Positions 24,501-36,181 of a stretch of DNA of 64,000 bases are shown here, piece after piece. The notes under the pieces were generated by a model that searched no databases, was not told the DNA's origin, and was given only the letters and a program-made list of their open reading frames with translations. The stretch spans positions 11,440,098 through 11,504,097 of the forward strand of contig OY740772.1 of assembly GCA_963513935.1 (NCBI GenBank). The letters are read 5' to 3'. The stretch's first letter is position 1. Every line of letters begins with the position of its first letter. This DNA comes from Aphrophora alni (Eukaryota > Arthropoda > Insecta > Hemiptera > Aphrophoridae). Position numbers and translations under genes: made by a program.

Positions 24501-26329
24501 ATTTTACATCATTATATTTCATATTTTTACATTATTATTCATTTTACATCATTATATTTCATATTTTTACATTATTATTCATTTTACATCATTATATTTC
24601 ATCTTTTTACATTATTATTCATTTTACATCATTATATTTCATATTTTTACATTATTATTCATTTTACATCATTATATTTCATCTTTTTACATTATTATTC
24701 ATTTTACATCATTATATTTCATCTTTTTACATTATTATTCATTTTACATCATTATATTTCATCTTTTTACATTATTATTCATTTTACATCATTATATTTC
24801 ATCTTTTTACATTATTATTCATTTTACATCATTATATTTCATATTTTTACATTATTATTCATTTTACATCATTATATTTCATATTTTTACATTATTATTC
24901 ATTTTACATCATTATATTTCATCTTTTTACATTATTATTCATTTTACATCATTATATTTCATCTTTTTACATTATTATTCATTTTACATCATTATATTTC
25001 ATATTTTTACATTATTATTCATTTTACATCATTATATTTCATATTTTTACATTATTATTCATTTTACATCATTATATTTCATCTTTTTACATTATTATTC
25101 ATTTTACATCATTATATTTCATATTTTTACATTATTATTCATTTTACATCATTATATTTCATCTTTTTACATTATTATTCATTTTACATCATTATATTTC
25201 ATCTTTTTACATTATTATTCATTTTACATCATTATATTTCATCTTTTTACATTATTATTCATTTTACATCATTATATTTCATCTTTTTACATTATTATTC
25301 ATTTTACATCATTATATTTCATATTTTTACATTATTATTCATTTTACATCATTATATTTCATATTTTTACATTATTATTCATTTTACATCATTATATTTC
25401 ATCTTTTTACATTATTATTCATTTTACATCATTATATTTCATCTTTTTACATTATTATTCATTTTACATCATTATATTTCATCTTTTTACATTATTATTC
25501 ATTTTACATCATTATATTTCATATTTTTACATTATTATTCATTTTACATCATTATATTTCATCTTTTTACATTATTATTCATTTTACATCATTATATTCC
25601 ATCTTTTTACATTATTATTCATTTTACATCATTATATTTCATCTTTTTACATTATTATTCATTTTACATCATTATATTTCATCTTTTTACATTATTATTC
25701 ATTTTACATCATTATATTTCATATTTTTACATTATTATTCATTTTACATCATTATATTTCATATTTTTACATTATTATTCATTTTACATCATTATATTTC
25801 ATATTTTTACATTATTATTCATTTTACATCATTATATTTCATCTTTTTACATTATTATTCATTTTACATCATTATATTTCATCTTTTTACATTATTATTC
25901 ATTTTACATCATTATATTTCATCTTTTTACATTATTATTCATTTTACATCATTATATTTCATCTTTTTACATTATTATTCATTTTACATCATTATATTTC
26001 ATCTTTTTACATTATTATTCATTTTACATCATTATATTTCATATTTTTACATTATTATTCATTTTACATCATTATATTTCATCTTTTTACATTATTATTC
26101 ATTTTACATCATTATATTTCATATTTTTACATTATTATTCATTTTACATCATTATATTTCATATTTTTACATTATTATTCATTTTACATCATTATATTTC
26201 ATCTTTTTACATTATTATTCATTTTACATCATTATATTTCATCTTTTTACATTATTATTCATTTTACATCATTATATTTCATATTTTTACATTATTATTC
26301 ATTTTACATCATTATATTTCATCTTTTTA
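21561..26329. repeat. 40-bp minisatellite array, about 119 units, without any G on the + strand
   Basis: The unit is two related halves, ATCTTTTTACATTATTATTC and ATTTTACATCATTATATTTC. It repeats head to tail with no length change for about 119 copies. Only two positions vary: base 3 (C or A, about 37 units carry A) and base 39 (T or C, about 13 units carry C). The first 26 units are identical and all variants lie to the right of 22600. The variant order shows a higher-order period of 12 units (480 bp): units from 24521 to 25000 match units from 25001 to 25480, and 23241-23720 nearly matches 23721-24200. The unit contains no stop in any forward frame, so one open frame of 1597 codons crosses it; since 40 is not a multiple of 3, that frame cycles through the unit in three phases. 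I regard the open frame as a by-product. The array could be a local expansion or partly an assembly product. Confidence 0.97.
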
Positions 26330-26330
26330 A

Positions 26331-27044
26331 AATTTGGGCGGAAACAACTTGACGCTGAGTCCTATCTTACGACACATCAAACGTCAAAATCGGTTAAAAA
26401 CTACGAGTTCTATTCTCCTAGCCTATTAAAGAGTGCCTAGCCTAGTTATAGATACAGAATGCTCAGCTGGTCAAAGTGAACCATGGAAAAATATGTTTTT
26501 GAGCGAAAAACTTCAGTCATTAACTCCCTCTAGCCCTCAAATACTCTAATTTTTATTTCCATTCTTGAAACACAATTCTTTTCCATATTTTATTGACTTA
26601 GGAATGTACAAAAATAACTAATAAAATCTATTACTCTACTAAAAACATTCAACACGCTACTAGATAATTGTTTTTTTAATAATAAAAATTTAAAAAAACT
26701 ATTACAGTAATTAAAAAAATAACAATGTGGCGCCCAACCTAACACATAACAATATTTAATTACTAACTGACTTTACTTTGGCACAGAATGATCTTACAGT
26801 TTGCAATTCTTTAAGATTGTCAGACAATTGATTATAGTATTTTGAACACAAATAAGCAAAGTTCTATCTAAAAATTGATTATATTAGATTTTGTAATTTA
26901 AAATTTTGTTTGGTTGTGGTCCTTGTGTCGTAAAAGGAATTTTTCATTACTTTGTTTCCACTTCTGTTGTAAAATAATCTTAGGACTTTACAAAAATATG
27001 CAAGATGCAGGGAAAATTGACGTTTAAATCTACGTTTTTGTTTT
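26331..27044. other. no gene seen
   Basis: Right flank of the 40-bp array; AT-rich with one family A end fragment. Confidence 0.45.
26515..26560 (+). repeat. family A repeat, terminal fragment
   Basis: CCTCTAGCCCTCAAATACTC then TAAT, just right of the 40-bp array. Confidence 0.5.
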
Positions 27045-27178
27045 TTAATAATCCGTATTAGTGTCAGGGTCGGAAAAGAACAAAAGTTGGTCAATAGAGA
27101 CATGGAAGGAAAGTTGAAAGAGAGGGATTTAACCCAAGACTACTTGAAAAAAAGGTGTAGATGCGAGGGGTTGTATTA
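27045..27178 (+). repeat. family A repeat
   Basis: GTGTCAGGGTCGGAAAAGAA, CAAAAGTTGGTCAA, AGAGAGGGATTTAACCCAAG and ACTACTTGAAAAAAAGGTGT. Confidence 0.8.
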
Positions 27179-27224
27179 TAATAATATGCTCTTTTAAATT
27201 TGTTTAAAGCAATCCTTCAATGGC

Positions 27225-27350
27225 TTGTCTATAATGAGGATAAGAGTGGAGATCTACCCTAGCTAAATCTACGTCTTTATTATGTATTCTTGGATTATAT
27301 CCCTCTCTTTCACTTTGTTTTATCAGGTCTCTTATTATCAACTCTTTATT
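27225..27350 (-). repeat. family A repeat, reverse, diverged
   Basis: GATCTACCCTAGCTAAATCT, TTCTTGGATTATATCCCTCT and TATCAGGTCTCTTATTATCA. Confidence 0.5.
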
Positions 27351-28109
27351 TTATATTTTCTCTTACTTTTAAGGTGGTGACAAAGACGTTTTGCCTTTCA
27401 ACAACAAAAACAAAACAAAATTAACGAAGAAAAAACATTTTAACTTTTTCTAAACACGAATATTCTACAATGTTAACAGGTCGTCAACCCAATCACAAAT
27501 TTCACAATTCAAACTTCTCGTATTTTGAATGAGATTATGTTTTAATGTTTCAAAGTTGTATTCCCTCGCTTGTGTAATTCAGTTGCCACGCGCCAAACTT
27601 TATTTATAGATCTCTTTCTTGTGTCCAAAGCTCCTCACTTCACCTTTTATAAGCAAAACGGAGGGCAGGCCCAATGCCAACAAGGGTTTCGTTGGCACAT
27701 TTTTATTTATAGATTTTACTTCAAGGTCTTAACAAATTAATGTCTTCCTAGGAAACAGTGAATGCTTATTAGTTGTTCTCACAGAGTGCGTTACTATATT
27801 GGACAATGGCTGAATTGATTCCAAGTTTAATGACGCGGTTGTGTTTACTTTGATGCGTCAATCGATGCCAAGATTTTGTGTTTTGAGGGGCCACCCTTCC
27901 CGGGAGTGATCGTTTGTGCCGTACTCTACAGCCTAAACGAGTGGACCGATTTTAATGAAATTGTTTTGTATTCATTTGTTCGATAACTGCCATAAGAAAA
28001 CTATTACTAAAACAATAACACACGCAGTTTCATAAACACAGGGTCCTGGGCCTTGGCGGCCGACGTGACTCACCTAACCTATTTCAAAATCTATTTTTTT
28101 ATCGTTTAA
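27351..28109. other. no gene seen
   Basis: AT-rich with a mildly GC-rich patch at 27640-27930; no open frame of note. Confidence 0.45.
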
Positions 28110-28536
28110 GTTTAAGTGGAGGAACCACTAGCCGGCCGGTGCCGTCTGCCGCCCATAAGACTAATGCAATAAAGTACTCTTGTTGATACCCATATTTTTC
28201 CTTCATTCTTCATCCGATTTCGTTGATTTTTTTTTTTTTTTTTGACTGAAAAGCACAAACTGCTTTATGTTAACTGCGAGAAAAATCCTTCGTATCTTTA
28301 AAGGGTACTTTCTACAGTAAATTCTTGGGTACTTTCTTAAAAAAGTGCTAAAGTAAAACAGATAAAGATATTTTAAATATGGTCCAACAAAACACATTCA
28401 GCTGTACAATACCTTTCTATTGATACCTCATTTATATTTATATGTTTAAAAACAAGCAATTTATGGGTATTTTTCTATTGTATTAGTCTTGTGGGCGGCA
28501 GACGGCATTGGCCGGCTAGTGTAGCCTCCTCTTAAG
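28110..28536. mobile_element. foldback element with GC-rich arms
   Basis: Left arm (28110-28171) holds CACTAGCCGGCCGGTGCCGT and CTGCCGCCCATAAGACTAAT; the right arm (28477-28536) is the complement (ATTAGTCTTGTGGGCGGCAG, ACGGCATTGGCCGGCTAGTG). The GC-rich arms stand out in AT-rich DNA. The minus open frame 28203-28397 lies in the spacer and is rejected. Confidence 0.85.
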
Positions 28537-28865
28537 ACAAAAATTTTGTTTTTTTATTTTGCGGAAAATTTTCAAAAAAAAATGATACCAAACAACAACC
28601 AATCTCTGTCCTTTACTTGTCTCCTAAGGAGATGATTACACTGCTGTCGTCAACCTCATTAGTTAAACTGTTGTATTAGTAACTGTAGTAACACTCCTCT
28701 GTAGAAAGTGAAAACTCACAAATATACTGTAAAAGTACTTTATAAATAGGTCAACACTGTAAAGATAGGGTTCATAAAAAACAGTTGTGTGAAGGAACAA
28801 AATGTTGACTTTTTTCTGTCATTTTTGTAAAATATTTTATATTATAAATTATAGACAAGTGTTAA

Positions 28866-29130
28866 TGCACTATAATGCTTGTCCAAAGCAGTAGTGTGCT
28901 ATGGTTACCGATGGCACAGAGTTATATGGAAATATAATACACTATAGTACTACAAAATATCTCAGGTTAACTTTAGTCACACGCTCACAACTCTGGTATT
29001 ACAGTTTATAGGATAGTGTAATACACTATAATATCTCAGGTTAATAGGGCGCTCTGGGGGCCAACGGCACAGAGTTGCATGGCAATATTATGCACTATAT
29101 GCTTATCTAAAACAACAGTGCGCTATGGAT
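28866..29130. repeat. diverged direct duplication of about 225 bp offset
   Basis: GCACTATAATGCTTGTCCAA with GTGTGCTATGG near 28866 recurs as GCACTATATGCTTATCTAAA with GTGCGCTATGG near 29091. GGCACAGAGTT and AATATAATACACTATA blocks also occur twice. Confidence 0.65.
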
Positions 29131-30356
29131 CACTTTAGGAAATCGTCAGTTTAATCCTTAGTTTTTTGTCAATTGATGATCAAATCTGTGACATTTACCA
29201 AGAGTCATTCGACCAATAAATTGTTGAAAAGGCATGTTTTTTTTAATGAATAGTACGTCCTCTAATATTATTCAAGTTATTTGAACAAATTTCAAAAAGC
29301 AGATTTTTGTATATTACATCTCTTATAACATTCGTCATGGACGAATTTTATTGTATTTTAAACTGTAAATTTAAGAACAGTCCTTTTTGGAGAGACCATT
29401 ACGCTTTGTTTTCGTCCTTAGAATTTCCGTTAAATTTTATCAAAATCGTTTGACGAATTTTAAAAAAGAAATCGTATCTTTGTATTTTTTTTTCTTATGA
29501 CAGGTATGCTCAAATTTTGTGTTAATGAAAAATCGTCCCGAAAAAGAAATGTAATTCTTTTTATTTCACCGTTTTCTGTAAGGTTCTTCTCTAACCTATC
29601 TTAGCAGGTATATATTTTCTATTAATTTGTATGTTGATTGCACCTGATGATGACGACATGCTACTTGAAACGTCGTCATGTTGAGGTGGTTTTTTGTTGT
29701 TGAAATTGGATTTTTTGTTTCCATACCATAAATACAATGATTAACTGTTAAATTCATATAATTTTGGTGTGAATAATTTGTTCTTTTATTTATTTATTTG
29801 TAAACGTACATTTTGACTTAATAAATTATGTTTTTCTTTTCAGGTAAGAAACAGCTGTTTTTGGAGAGTATCAGTGAGTCGACAATTTTTTAATTTTGTT
29901 CTAATGAAGATTATTGGGCGAGATAATACTAATTTATTTATGAACGGTAGTGTTTTAAAACCGTTAAAAACCCACTTTCTAAAGTATTATTTTAGGAATG
30001 TTATAAACCTTCTTGATTGTAGGATTTGAAGTCCTAAAGTCTTTTTTTTGTTTATGTCAAAGTCGTATTTCCAAAACCACTTCGTTTTTCAATTGTCATT
30101 CAGTTTGTGTAGTTAGTTAACTTACTAACTACGCTTTGTGCAATAAACATATCTTCGGCTTTAATAGTGTTGATTTAAATCAATATTATAGTGACGGAAG
30201 GGGAGGTTCATGTTTTGTTAATTATTTTAGAATCGTAATTTTGTTTTTTACTTATATGTCGTGATTTTGTGTAAAAATCAAACTAAGTTGTTTTTGCGTT
30301 TACGTGCGACGGTTGTTGTATGGTTACTTTTCTTCAATTTTTCGCATCATTTATTA
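29131..30356. other. no gene; one CTGATGATGAC-GAAACG motif
   Basis: The motif at 29644-29676 folds into an eight-base stem (ATGACGAC with GTCGTCAT). A similar copy lies at 35417-35446. Confidence 0.5.
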
Positions 30357-30823
30357 TACAGGGTGTGCCGTAAGTAAGCTGCCAAATTTTAGGAAGTGAT
30401 TCTGTGAATCAAGATTTAAAAAAAAAATTAAGAATAAACAATTTTCCGAAAACTGTTGGTTTCCAGATTTCCGTCATTTCGTTTTTTTACAATATAAAAT
30501 TCCAACTTTGGAAACAAAAAAATATATTGAGTTAAGATTTTGTATGTTACGTTTTATAAGAATTCTGTAAATAAAGAATTTATTTTCAAAATGGCGGCCG
30601 TTTAGGATGTTTCATATTGAATATCTCTAAAAACCATTAACTTTACAAAAAAAAACTCAGGAGACAAAAAGTTTCATCTTTTAATGACAAACAAAACAGG
30701 AAACTAATAATTTCTACAAAGCCCAAGATTGGACTAGAACCAAAATATTTTTGAATTTTTAATAAAGATTGCTCTGAATTGCTCATAGAATTCAAATGTG
30801 ACCTTTAACTATTTGAAAATGGC

Positions 30824-30869
<46 letters not shown>

Positions 30870-31156
30870 TCCTGTAAGTATCTTGAATACTATAGTAAAA
30901 CAAATGGAAATTGTTTTTATTAAATAAATTTCAAACATAAAATAAAATCTGAAGTGTCATCAATTTAATTATTACAATTTTACAGTTAAAATAGCTTTTA
31001 TATTTCCAAAGCTATAATTTTTTTTTGTAAAGAAAGTGGCGGCTATATCTGGTGATCTAAACGTTTTCTCAAAATTTGTATTCCTCCATTTGTCTTTATC
31101 CTAACCCACAGAAACATTTCCCAATGTTTGGCAGCTTACATACGGAACATTGTGTA
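30357..31156. mobile_element. MITE-like element (800 bp), TACAGGGTGT type
   Basis: Left end TACAGGGTGTGCCGTAAGTA with AGCTGCCAAATTTTAGG; right end is the complement of TACACAATGTTCCGTATGTA with AGCTGCCAAACATTGGG. TA on both sides. An AAATGGCGGCCG block at 30592 and a TGGCGGCTATAT block at 31037 lie inside, with a TA microsatellite in the middle. Confidence 0.8.
30825..30860. repeat. (TA)n microsatellite
   Basis: 18 TA units followed by a run of T, inside the MITE-like element at 30357-31156. Confidence 0.95.
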
Positions 31157-31739
31157 AACGTATAACCTAAAACTTTACATACGTATCAAAGCTGAATTTG
31201 TGTTACGAGAGCCATGTTCTATTAACCCAGAAATCTTACAAACAGGTGTAGTGCCAAGTAGATTCGTTAATCTTACAAATGATGTTAACAGATTGTTTGA
31301 TAAACATTGGGCGCTGTGGAGTTCCACAACACTTTACCGCAAAGACTATGTTGTGACGCATTTTTTTTAGCGTTTAAATATAAATCCATTTATAATCTCA
31401 ATTGACCCATATTTCGGCAAGGCCTCCTTTGAAGACAAAAAACACTTATTTTAGTACATTTTATCCTTATCAAAAAGTAAATAAGTCATGCTGTCATACA
31501 CGTACACATAGATAAAATATGTTGTACGAGAATATCCTGTAAATTTAAGATTACTGTTTCTAATAAAAGGTGCGTATATTGCACTAACTTTCTCACATGT
31601 GAACAATAAATGTAGAATTTAAATCTGAAAATGTTTTATGTAATTTAAAAAATGTTATAAGTTAAATAACATACGAGATATGAACAAAAAAACAGTTTAA
31701 TATCATGGTCATTTTGAACTTTTTAATTCTATTTTTCTG

Positions 31740-31900
31740 AATTTAAATAAGGTGCTTTACGAGTACACTCTACGTCCCTTATATCAAATTTCACACCTCT
31801 ATCTTATTTTTTGTGGTTGCTATCGGGGGTACAGACAACGACGACGGACGGACCGCATGTCGAAAATCACGTTTTCAATATCGTGAGGCAATAAAATATG
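31740..31900 (-). repeat. family B repeat, partial reverse copy
   Basis: TTTTTGTGGTTGCTATCGGGG with upstream text similar to 32560-32660. Confidence 0.55.
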
Positions 31901-31974
31901 AAGATCAGTACTTCTTTGGCTATTAACAAAATTACCCTATAATTCGTATATTGGGTCAGTAAAATAAGGTTGAA

Positions 31975-32120
31975 AATAAGGACTCCTAACCCTCGAAATA
32001 CCATAATATCACCTCGTCAGGGTTCGGAAGGGAACAAAAATTGGTCAAGAGAGACCTGATAGGAGAAGGATCTGACCCAAGGCTACGTGGGTCCCTCGGG
32101 ATTGCCAAGTCCGTACTCAC
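31975..32120 (+). repeat. family A repeat
   Basis: CCCTCGAAATACC, CGTCAGGGTTCGGAAGGGAA, TTGGTCAAGAGAGACCTGAT, GGATCTGACCCAAGGCTAC and GTCCCTCGGGATTGCC. It abuts the TTAA-ended palindrome on its right. Confidence 0.85.
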
Positions 32121-32130
32121 TATTGTTAAA

Positions 32131-32262
32131 TTAAAAGTAAAAGAGTATTCGGAACTGGCGAGCCGATGCTGGCTCGGGGAGATGATCTCTGATTGAACGA
32201 GCAACGGCGAACCTCCCCGAGGAACTTCGGCATCGCCAGTTCCCAACACTCTTTTACTTTTA
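32131..32262. mobile_element. TTAA-ended palindromic element (132 bp)
   Basis: TTAAAAGTAAAAGAGTATTC and the closing GAACTCTT-type complement (CACTCTTTTACTTTTAA) frame arms of about 50 bases that also share GGAACTGGCGA and CTCGGGGAG, with a loop of about 31 bases. TTAA at both outer ends is the target of piggyBac-type elements, so a tiny piggyBac-like MITE is possible. It sits at the right edge of a family A copy. Confidence 0.7.
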
Positions 32263-32294
32263 ATTCAACTCTAGATACTGTTTGATCTGGAACT

Positions 32295-32960
32295 TATACA
32301 TGTGGAGAAGCCTCCACTCGCGTGAGTGACTCGGTATTGTTGGATCTCGTAACTATACAAACTTCAAATATTCTTGGAAGTTCAGAGTTCGAAATGACAT
32401 TTTTGACAATAATTTTCGCTATTTGTCATCGTAGTAGAGGTGGGGTTGGTACCATTACACGCAGAATTAAAATCTGGAAATTTGTATCTAATTTAGTGTG
32501 TTATAATAACACTAGATATTTATGAATAAAATTGGCCGCACATTCTAATATTTTCAATTCTATTTTACTGAATTTCAATAGTGTTCTATTTGAGCACACT
32601 ATAGTCTCCTATACAAAATGTTATTTTCCTATTAAATGCATGTGGCCGCTATCGTGCTTACGTACAAACGGCGACGTACAGGCGGCTTGTCCGGTTACTC
32701 TGTCAGTTTTTTTGTTTAAATTACCACATTTTCACCTTAGAAAAAGAACAAATCCCATCACGGAACTTACCCAGCCCTACTATACAAGCAGATCTTCTAA
32801 ATTTAACGCCCAAACCTATTTTCTTGGACCTTCTATGAAATGTATTGTATTGGTAGATCAAGGAGTCTTGCCCAGTAGGGTAAGTTTGTTACACAGGTTT
32901 TCTGAACCTTGTAATTGTGTATATCCCTACTTTATTGATATCGGCTAGGGCTTAACGACC
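32295..32960 (-). repeat. family B repeat, reverse copy
   Basis: GCCTCCACTCGCGTGAGTGA, TTTTTGACAATAATTTTCGC, ATTTGTCATCGTAG, GTGGCCGCTATCGTGCTTAC and GTAGATCAAGGAGTC. The two open frames in this stretch (32322-32525 and 32532-32948) lie wholly within the repeat and are not taken as genes. Confidence 0.75.
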
Positions 32961-32963
32961 CTC

Positions 32964-32964
<1 letters not shown>

Positions 32965-33020
<56 letters not shown>
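32965..33020. repeat. (TA)n microsatellite
   Basis: 28 TA units followed by CAGTATATATA, at the junction between two family B segments. Confidence 0.95.
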
Positions 33021-33023
<3 letters not shown>

Positions 33024-33039
33024 TATATATAATTTGTTT

Positions 33040-33330
33040 TGGGGGTTAGAAATTAGGTTTTTGACAATAACTTCGCTATTTGTCATCGTAGAGAGGTGGT
33101 ACGTAGAGAGGGGTTGGTACTATTTATTACATGCAGAATTAAAATTTGGAATTTTGTATCTAATTTACTGTCTTATAAGTTGAATAATACACGAGATATG
33201 AACAAAATGGCCGCCATTTTCACATTTTGAATTGTGTTCTATATGAGCACTCTATAGTCTCCAATACCAAATTTCATCTTTTTGTGGCCGATATTGTACA
33301 CCTGAGACCACGAAACGTGTAAATCTGTCA
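33040..33330 (-). repeat. family B repeat, reverse copy
   Basis: TTTTTGACAATAACTTCGCT and ATTTGTCATCGTAGAGAGGT, followed by ATGCAGAATTAAAATTTGGA and AAATGGCCGCCATTTTCACA. It lies directly right of the TA microsatellite. Confidence 0.75.
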
Positions 33331-34794
33331 AGAAATGGAAGTCGAAATTGTATACGATTACCCAAACTTCCACTATACTACGTATAAAGTATTAGTGTTT
33401 TCCCTACTGTCGTACAAAGTTTTTCTGATAGTTTGATTGTTTATAATCGTGTATTACATCAGTTTTTCGTTACATTTCGAATAAAACCGTAAGACTGCTT
33501 ACATCTACGAACCATTTTTGTTGTTCTATTGCGGATCCTTAATAGTCACACACTCGCGTTGGCCTTCCAGAAGAAAGGTTTGTTTTTGTATACACTCAAA
33601 TTGAATTTAAACGTCCTCACTTGACCCATTTTATTTGAACTCCAGACGGATTGAGTACGCTCATTTTCGTTGTAAACATCTTGAGCATGTGATATGAAAT
33701 GCGCGCCAGTTCTATTTCTGCTAGCCTACAACAGCTGCTGCTCTATGAAGTAATGTAGATTAATGATAGTCTAACTGAATTAGTAATTAATTATTGCACG
33801 TGTACAGTATAGTCCACAAGTATACAATGTGTTAGAAGATAGGAATTATAAGTGCCTCTCGTGGAGGAGGCCTTCACTGAACCTAACATTGGAGTGTTGC
33901 GACACTATTTTGGTTCATTATACAGGATTATTGAAATAGGCGTTATCGCTGTTTTATTCGATAAGTTCAAAAGGTACACAAAAAAAACTTTGAAAGTTAA
34001 TCCCAGGATTTTTGAGTTAAAACTTTGAGGCATTGTTCGAAACACCCGCCATAATTCTGTATTTTGGATAAAACACAGTATTTTAAGGTTTTTTTATTCT
34101 TGGGTATTGGTCAAAATCTCCAAAGGTTTAAGAGATACAAGCATTTAAATGTTTTAAAAATTGCCAATTCAAGTATATACAAAGACAATTTTTCTTACTT
34201 TTCAAAGTCAAAGTCAGGTGAAATATTAACTAGAGCTAGGGAAAAGTGTAATAACACTACTGTTATTTTTATTTGTTCTGTAGGCTGAGAAATAACTTTT
34301 TCGATAAAAAACAAAAATCATAATTTCCGATAATTTTCTAGAACATCCACTGTCTTACACCCGCTCTTTATTATTACGAAATGTATTACAACCTTGTGAA
34401 TCAAGGACAAATTGTGTTATTAAGCGCTGTAATACATTTGTTTCGGCTATAATATCTTATTCACCAGGTCTAATACATCTAGTAATAACAATACTGGTGT
34501 AAGCCAGTAGGTTTTCTAGACAATTATCAAAAAATTTAATAAAAGAATGTCGGTAAAATCGTCTCTTTGAAGAATATCAACATAATTATAAAAAATTGTA
34601 CAATATCTATTTTAGAGTCAATTTAATTATACCTGATATTAAAGTGTGTTGACAACATTATTTTTATCCACGAAAATAATTATTAATTTCTCCTAAATGT
34701 ACCATTTTTAAGGCCTGCCACGTGAGTCTTTAAAATTTCAACGAAATACGTAGAATTGATTTTGACCCATCATCGCCTTTAAATAAAGGAAGAA
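33331..34794. other. no gene seen
   Basis: Only a 74-codon frame (34064-34288) without features. TATACAGGATTATTGAAATA at 33920 resembles a MITE end; no partner found. Confidence 0.4.
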
Positions 34795-34970
34795 AAGAAT
34801 GTAAAATAAAGACCTCCTATTCTTGGAATACTCTAATAGTGTCAGAGTCGGGAGAGAACAAAAGTTGGTCAAGAGAGATCCTAAAGAAAAGAGAAATCTC
34901 TAGCCCAAGACTACATGAAGAAAGGTTTAGGATCTAGCTAGGGTCCCTCGGGAATGTCAACAGCCAATTG
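34795..34970 (+). repeat. family A repeat
   Basis: AAAATAAAGACCTCC, GAATACTCTAATAGTGTCAG, CAAAAGTTGGTCAAGAGAGA, AGCCCAAGACTACATGAAGA and CTAGCTAGGGTCCCTCGGGA. Confidence 0.85.
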
Positions 34971-36181
34971 GTCAATTTTTGTTTTTTGCCGATAACTCAC
35001 GAACCGGCAATTTTTTAGAAGTACGTTTTGTATGGGTCTTTAAAGGCTAAATTTGTCCAAAATCATTAGAACTGATTTTAAAGAAATCGAAATTGTGTTG
35101 AGCTTTAAAAAAAAATTTTAAAATCGTCCCGAAATAAAACTAAAATATACTCACATTTCTAACAAAAACTCGTCTTCAATTTTTTAACCCATCACTCCCT
35201 ATACTATCGGAGTAAGGAAAAGCAATCCTTATTTGTGTACAGTTATTCAAAATGGCGGGAAATATTTAATACCAAATATTTGTTGCAATCGGTGCTAAGA
35301 GAACTTGCAAATTATTCGAATGAAATGTTTAAATTATACCGCTGTTTAATACTTCAATTTGTCACCGTTCTCTGTAAAGGTTCTTGACTTAGCAGGTATA
35401 TTTGTGATGATTGCATCTGAGGATGACGACGTGTTAGTTGAAACGTCATCATGTTGAGGTGTTGTTTTGTTGCGGAAATTGCAAAATGAATATATCCACA
35501 CAAAAAACAACTAGGATGTTTTAGTTTTTAAAGAAAATGCCTCCTGAAACTACCAAAATAGATCTAGACTCGAATTTCAGTCCATCCGTTTGGGTAGCAC
35601 TACACGCCTATCTATAAACAATTTTGTTGATTTTCAGGATTTCTATGCTATATACTCAATAACTTTATGCTATGTAACATTGGTCACGTAGACACAAGGC
35701 GTCACTCAGTCGCCAATCGACGTTCTGTCCATTCAGAGGTTATCATACAATTAGCACGAAAGAGTACAAAGGCGACCATTCAATATTTACAAATAACACT
35801 CTTACTATATATCTAGAGAGTTAGTACTTGTATTGGAATTATGTAATTATTGCTGCACGTGTTTCTATTGATATTTCACTGAATGTAAGTGCGGGCAAAG
35901 TGGAGCAAAAAATGATACATATCGTTACTAGAAATGTTAGTTTCGTAGTTTTTTATCAAAAAGCTAAAAACAAGAAACCACGAATCAATTTTTGAATAAA
36001 TTACATATTTAAATTATAAACTTACATATTGTAAGAGGCTAAACTTCCTTCGCTTGTGCCATGAACAAAGGCTTGCTTACTCTTGTTCTGAACGATTGTA
36101 TACGATTAAAATGTACGTTCATTTTTTATTTTTGTCAATTTTGTCCGAATAACCTAACCTAACCGAAACATATATTTTTGT
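34971..36181. other. no gene; one CTGAGGATGAC-GAAACG motif
   Basis: The motif at 35417-35446 is a close relative of that at 29644. AACCTAACCTAACC lies near 36150, close to the Merlin-like copy. Confidence 0.45.

Noticed and set aside
21561..26329. CRISPR array
   Set aside because: The 40-bp repeats follow each other directly with no spacers, there are no cas genes, and the context is eukaryotic.
21537..26330. Open frame of 1597 codons as a real gene
   Set aside because: It is produced by a stop-free tandem repeat whose unit length is not a multiple of three; the other forward frames are open as well, and the composition is pure low complexity.
32532..32948. 138-codon open frame
   Set aside because: It lies entirely in a family B copy whose sister copies do not keep the frame.
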